DNA of 64,000 nucleotides from NCBI GenBank assembly GCA_965226925.1, contig CBDDEN010000006.1, positions 1 to 64,000 on the forward strand. The letters are read 5' to 3'. A program made the position numbers and the translations under genes. The DNA comes from CBDDCX01 sp965226925. Its GTDB lineage: Bacteria > Gemmatimonadota > Gemmatimonadetes > Longimicrobiales > Gaopeijiaceae. Shown here one piece after another: positions 58,829-64,000 of the stretch (positions within the stretch are counted from its first letter, which is position 1; each line of letters starts with the position of its first letter). The notes below the pieces were generated by a model. The model worked only from the letters and a program-made list of their open reading frames with translations, did no database searches and had not been told where the DNA came from.

Positions 58829-59765
58829 GAAAGAACCGCGGGTCTTCGACCGAATGAGCGCGCTGGGCGATCTGGCTCGCAGCCGCATCCTCGTGCTCCT
58901 CGAGCAGGGGGACTTCACGGTCTCCGAGTTGGTGCAGGTCTTCCATCTCCCACAGTCCACCGTGAGCCGGCACCTCAAGGTTCTCGGGGAAGACGGCTGG
59001 GTCACCTCGAGATCCAGCGGCACGAGCCGACACTACCGCCTCACGGCCCACCTCGATGACGCCGCGCGGGAGCTGTGGGAGTTGGTCCGACCCGACGTCC
59101 TCGCGGCCGGCTTCGCCGACGAGGACACCGAGAGAGCACGGGCCGTGCTGGCCGGGCGCCGGGAGAGGTCCAAGGAGTTCTTCGCCTCCTCGGCCCATCG
59201 ATGGGACTCCCTGCGAGACGACCTGTTCGGGGCGGACTCGGAGTTTCTTCCCCTCTTCGGCCTCCTCCACTCGACCTGGACCGTAGCGGACCTGGGTGCC
59301 GGCACGGGACACTTCAGCGCCCGTATAGCGCCGTTCGTTCAGCGCGTCATCACGGTGGACGGTTCCGAGGAGATGCTCGAGACGGCCCGTCGCCGAGTCG
59401 ACGACGTGGCGAACGTCGAGCTGCGACAGGGTGAGCTCGAGCGACTCCCACTCTGCGATGGTGAGGTCGACCTTGCGGTGCTGCTCCTGGCACTCCACTA
59501 CGTCGTGGAGCCCACTGCGGCGCTGAGAGAAGCCGCTCGGGTCCTGGCACCCGGAGGCCGGCTCGTCATCGTCGACATGAGGCTCCACTCGAGGGAGGCC
59601 TTCCTCGAAGACATGGGACATGTGTGGCCCGGCTTCGATGAAGCCACACTGGCCGGCTCGAGCCAGGAGGCCGGCCTGTGCGATTTCACGTACCAGCCCA
59701 TACGGGCTCGGCCCGACGCGTCGGGCCCCCTGCTCTTCGTCGCCTCCGCGACGAAGGCCGACTGA
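58815..59765 (+). CDS. ArsR-type regulator fused to a methyltransferase domain (SahR-like)
   Basis: The 316-residue protein has an N-terminal ArsR winged helix (about residues 10-85; ALGDLARSRILVLLEQGDFT, LPQSTVSRHLKVLGEDGWVT) and a C-terminal class I methyltransferase fold (WTVADLGAGTGHFSARIAPF, VITVDGSEEMLETARRRVDD, LAVLLLALHYVVEPTAALRE). This is the architecture of SahR, which senses S-adenosylhomocysteine and controls methionine-cycle genes in Proteobacteria. Here ahcY follows 40 bp downstream, strongly suggesting the same ligand. No metal-binding Cys motif typical of SmtB/ArsR sensors is seen. ATG 58815, 58824 and 58827 are all possible starts. Confidence 0.82.
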   Translation: MDTMMKEPRVFDRMSALGDLARSRILVLLEQGDFTVSELVQVFHLPQSTVSRHLKVLGEDGWVTSRSSGTSRHYRLTAHLDDAARELWELVRPDVLAAGFADEDTERARAVLAGRRERSKEFFASSAHRWDSLRDDLFGADSEFLPLFGLLHSTWTVADLGAGTGHFSARIAPFVQRVITVDGSEEMLETARRRVDDVANVELRQGELERLPLCDGEVDLAVLLLALHYVVEPTAALREAARVLAPGGRLVIVDMRLHSREAFLEDMGHVWPGFDEATLAGSSQEAGLCDFTYQPIRARPDASGPLLFVASATKAD

Positions 59766-59805
59766 CCGACTGAGACTCCGCCCTTTCACGAACGAGGACC
59801 CGAGA

Positions 59806-61292
<1,487 letters not shown>

Positions 61293-61293
<1 letters not shown>

Positions 61294-62402
61294 TGCGCAC
61301 CATTCCGGTCGAGATGCTGTTGGCCACCGCCGTCGCCCTGGTTGCGGCGAGGGTGGCTGGCGCCCAGGAGCTGGAGGTGGCGGGCGGAGCGACCTTGGTG
61401 GCCCAGACAACCTCGGACGACAGGATACGCCGCGAGGTCGTGGGCTCCGCGGACCTGTTTCTGGACTTACACCTGGGACCTGCCACGGTCCATGTCTACG
61501 TGGAGGCCGGCTCCTCTCCGTCCCGGGGTGGTGTTTCGCAACTCCTCGGTGAAGCCAACACCGACGCCGGAACCGCCCTGGACGCCCGCCGCAGGGGCCG
61601 ACTCCAGATCTCAGAGGCCAAGCTGCTGCTGCCACTGGGCAAACGAGCGACGCTGACCGGCGGCTTGCTGGACGCGACCGGGTATCTCGACGTCAGCCGC
61701 ATCGCCAACGACGAGAACCTCTTCTTCCTTGGCGTGCCTTTCGTCAACAACCCCACGATCGAGTTTCCCGACTACGCGCTCGGAGTCGTGCTCGAACGCC
61801 CGGCGGCCCCGTCCGGAGGATTGGGCCTCTCGGGCCTGCTGACCAGTTCGCACGGACTGGCTGACAACCCTGGAGTCTCGTACCCCCGGCTCCTTGACCT
61901 CCGCGAGACGGGCAAGGGGGTGTTCGCAGGAGCCGCACTCCGGTGGCGCGCACCCCAGGGACGGGTTTCTCTCGGAGCTTGGACGCAGACGGAGGGACAC
62001 GCCCGCTTCGATGGACGACGCTCCGGCACCGCCAACTTCGGCGTCTTCGGTCTTGCGGGACGGACCTGGGGAGCCCATAGCGTGTCGATTCGGGGCGGCA
62101 TGGCCAACCCCGACGTGTACCTGGCAGCCCACTATGCCGGACTGACCTATCTCTGGAACCGCCGCCCCACCGCCCTGGGGGTGGCGCTGGGTCACACCTG
62201 GGCCTCCGACGTCGCCAAAGACGGGGATCCCTCCTTGGGTGACGTGAGCCACATCGAGTCCTTCCTTCGAGTGCGGGCGGTCGGCACCGCGTTCATCACC
62301 GCTTCCACGCAGTATCTGATCAACAGCGGCTTCGATGCCAGCGGGAAAGTCTACCGCCAGAAGCTGTGGGTGCCCGGCGTGCGGCTCTCATGGGTGTTCT
62401 GA
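61293..62402 (+). CDS. Outer-membrane porin-like beta-barrel protein
   Basis: The 369-residue protein has a signal peptide (LLATAVALVAARVAGAQ) and repeated amphipathic strands with aromatic girdles: SADLFLDLHLGPATVHVYVE, GRLQISEAKLLLPLGKRATL, FAGAALRWRAPQGRVSLGAW and TAFITASTQYLINSG, ending VRLSWVF with C-terminal Phe. The N-terminal layout resembles carbohydrate-selective OprB-like porins. ATG 61293 overlaps the ahcY stop (TGATG), so translation is probably coupled, an odd pairing of a cytoplasmic enzyme and a porin that could indicate uptake or release of nucleosides or methylated compounds. Confidence 0.8.
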
Positions 62403-62539
62403 GTCGCGTCATCGTCTGCCGTCCGCTCAGGCCCGTGCACTCTCCCACCCCGAGTCGGAGACGAAGAGGCACGATGCCCTACTGACGGAGACCACCCGCA
62501 GCATCATCTCGAAATCCGGAATGTCACCCCTCGCCGGAA

Positions 62540-63877
62540 TCACGCGAGCGACGCGACGGCCTCAACCACCGCCTCTACGTCAGCGAGCGTGTTGTAGATG
62601 TGTGGACAGAGCCGGATTCCGGAGAAGGCCCCACCCATACCCGCACCGGCGATGTCGTGATCGGCATAGAGCGCCCCGGATGCACCCCGTGGATCGAGGT
62701 CGGGCGGTAGGAACACGACCACGCCCGCGCTGAGCGTCGAGTCGTCCGGAGTGTGGAAGTGCGTACCCGGAAGCCGTTCGGCCACCCCCTGCTTCATTGC
62801 GGCCGCCAGCTCTCTGATGCGGGCCTCGACCCGCTCCGTGCCGATCGTCTCGTGGAACTCGACCGTGGTCGCGACCGCGGATACGGCGGCATCGTCGCGC
62901 TGTCCGAGATTCTCGAACTTGCGAGCCCCTCCCTCCACCGCCCCGGCCCAGCCGATGCCGACGTGGGTGGGCCAAAGATCGGCCTGCATCTCGGCACGCA
63001 CGTAGAGGACGCCCGCTTCCTTGGGTCCCATGAACCACTTGTGGGCGCTCCCCGTGTAGAAGTCACACGCCAGGTCGTGGAGGTCGACCCGGAGGGACCC
63101 AAAGCTCTGGGCCCCGTCGACCATGGCCAACGCCCCCCACGAGTGCGCAGCCTCCACGAGGTCTCGGGCCGGAAGCATGACGCCCGAGATGTTGGAGGCG
63201 TGGCTGAAGCTGACGATGCGCGTGCGGGTGGTCATGGCCGCCAGGAAGGGGTCCAGTAGCTCCTGCGCGGAGGTGGCCTCGGGAGGGGTGCTCACCCGCT
63301 TGACCGCGTAACCGTAACGCTCGGCGCGTACGTCCCACGCCGTGCTGTTGGTCGGGTGGTTCTGATCCCACAACACGACCTCGTCGCCGGGGCCGAGATC
63401 CAGCCCATTCACCACGGTAGCGTTCGCCGAGCTCGTATTGCGGACGATGGCGATCTCGTCGGCTTCGGCCCCGAGGAATCGGGCGAGGGCGCTGCGCGAC
63501 TCCTCCCTCAACTGGCCGAACTTGCGACGGTTGCTGGACGACGCGTCCCGGTCCACGTCTCGGGTCAACTCGAAGACTCGTTGCTGAACCGATATGGGTG
63601 AGGGGCACAGGTTGGCCGCGTGCATGAAGATCAGTCCTTCACGGAGCGGGAACGCGGCCTTTACCAACCGCCAGAAGTCCTCATCGGCCGGCTCATCGGC
63701 TCGAAGTGCCGTGGCGGCTCTTTCCAGCCGCTCCATCCGGCGCCGGGCCTCGGCCGTGAAGGGATCGAGTGGCGGGCGCAGTGCTTCCTCCGCGCCCACG
63801 AGGGACGGGGCGGCGGCGGACGCAACGATCCCCCCAGCCAAGTTACCGATGAAACTCCGGCGACTCTGACTACCCAT
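62540..63877 (-). CDS. Tat-exported aminotransferase class V-fold (isopenicillin N epimerase-like) PLP protein
   Basis: The product has 445 residues from ATG 63877 (adjacent ATG 63880 also possible; GGAGGAGC upstream). The signal SRRSFIGNLAGGIVASAAAP is of Tat type, as expected for a cofactor-loaded enzyme. The fold-type I core shows RNTSSANATVVNGLDLGPGD, DQNHPTNSTAWDVRAERYGY, MVDGAQSFGSLRVDLHDLAC, and the PLP lysine in FYTGSAHKWFMGPKEAGVLY. Relatives are annotated as isopenicillin N epimerase or cysteine desulfurase-like; the actual substrate is unknown. It converges with the porin gene across 137 bp with no obvious terminator. Confidence 0.85.
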   Translation of the reverse strand: MGSQSRRSFIGNLAGGIVASAAAPSLVGAEEALRPPLDPFTAEARRRMERLERAATALRADEPADEDFWRLVKAAFPLREGLIFMHAANLCPSPISVQQRVFELTRDVDRDASSSNRRKFGQLREESRSALARFLGAEADEIAIVRNTSSANATVVNGLDLGPGDEVVLWDQNHPTNSTAWDVRAERYGYAVKRVSTPPEATSAQELLDPFLAAMTTRTRIVSFSHASNISGVMLPARDLVEAAHSWGALAMVDGAQSFGSLRVDLHDLACDFYTGSAHKWFMGPKEAGVLYVRAEMQADLWPTHVGIGWAGAVEGGARKFENLGQRDDAAVSAVATTVEFHETIGTERVEARIRELAAAMKQGVAERLPGTHFHTPDDSTLSAGVVVFLPPDLDPRGASGALYADHDIAGAGMGGAFSGIRLCPHIYNTLADVEAVVEAVASLA

Positions 63878-64000
63878 CATGCTCCTCCGGGCCGAGTGTC
63901 TAGACTGAAGCCAAAAGTAGGCCGACCGCACGGCGAGTGACAGTTCCAGGGGGCGTTGACCGGCGGGCTTCAGCCGCCCGACCGGGCCGGACCGGGCGCC

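Overview
This is a GC-rich bacterial window. The right-hand gene families (tandem LVIVD-repeat lipoproteins with a DUF305 protein, an ADOP-type FtsX permease, a DUF5916 barrel protein, S9 and M28 peptidases, a GMC oxidoreductase with its Tat-exported small subunit, DUF4837, and serine/threonine kinases opening RLxxALEGRYRxER) look most like Gemmatimonadota. That assignment is inferred from gene content only; no rRNA or tRNA gene was recognised.

Layout. 1-3.0 kb: the end of an outer-membrane barrel gene with a one-base frameshift, an AlpA-type regulator, a small hypothetical gene and a HEPN-like fragment. 3.0-38.2 kb: an insertion-sequence graveyard bounded by two direct copies of a 222-bp repeat (2988-3209 and 37985-38206). 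It holds nine whole or nearly whole ISs: IS3-family elements named here A (three copies), B, C, D and H, an IS5-like element, and IS256-like elements E, F and G, plus several IS stubs. Two elements are nested inside B, with exact target duplications. Between the ISs lie broken plasmid or integrative-element genes (integrase halves, relaxase with an overlapping mobilisation gene, ParA, a ribbon-helix-helix protein, a XerC-like recombinase, an MntA antitoxin) and broken host genes (DUF169, TonB-dependent receptor, kinase N-termini, lipoproteins). A few intact genes survive: a metzincin-type metalloprotease with a small paralogue of its C-terminal domain, a flotillin/NfeD pair, a YIP1 protein, two methyltransferase or amidotransferase genes and an SPFH lipoprotein.

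38.2-64 kb: ordinary chromosome without ISs. It starts with a SelA-like PLP enzyme gene carrying an amber codon, overlapped by a frameshifted phosphodiesterase gene. Then come secreted peptidases, a GMC oxidoreductase module, a degenerate ADOP permease, a DUF305-LVIVD-LVIVD cluster, an ATP-grasp enzyme, a DUF4837 lipoprotein, and a methyl-cycle unit. That unit is an ArsR-methyltransferase fusion resembling SahR, with an AT-rich inverted repeat over its start, followed by ahcY and a porin-like barrel gene. A Tat-exported class V aminotransferase-fold protein closes the window.

Most intact products are exported (lipoprotein, Sec or Tat signals), suggesting extracellular peptide and carbohydrate use. 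Several apparent frameshifts are single-base changes, some in G runs, so some pseudogene calls may be sequencing errors.
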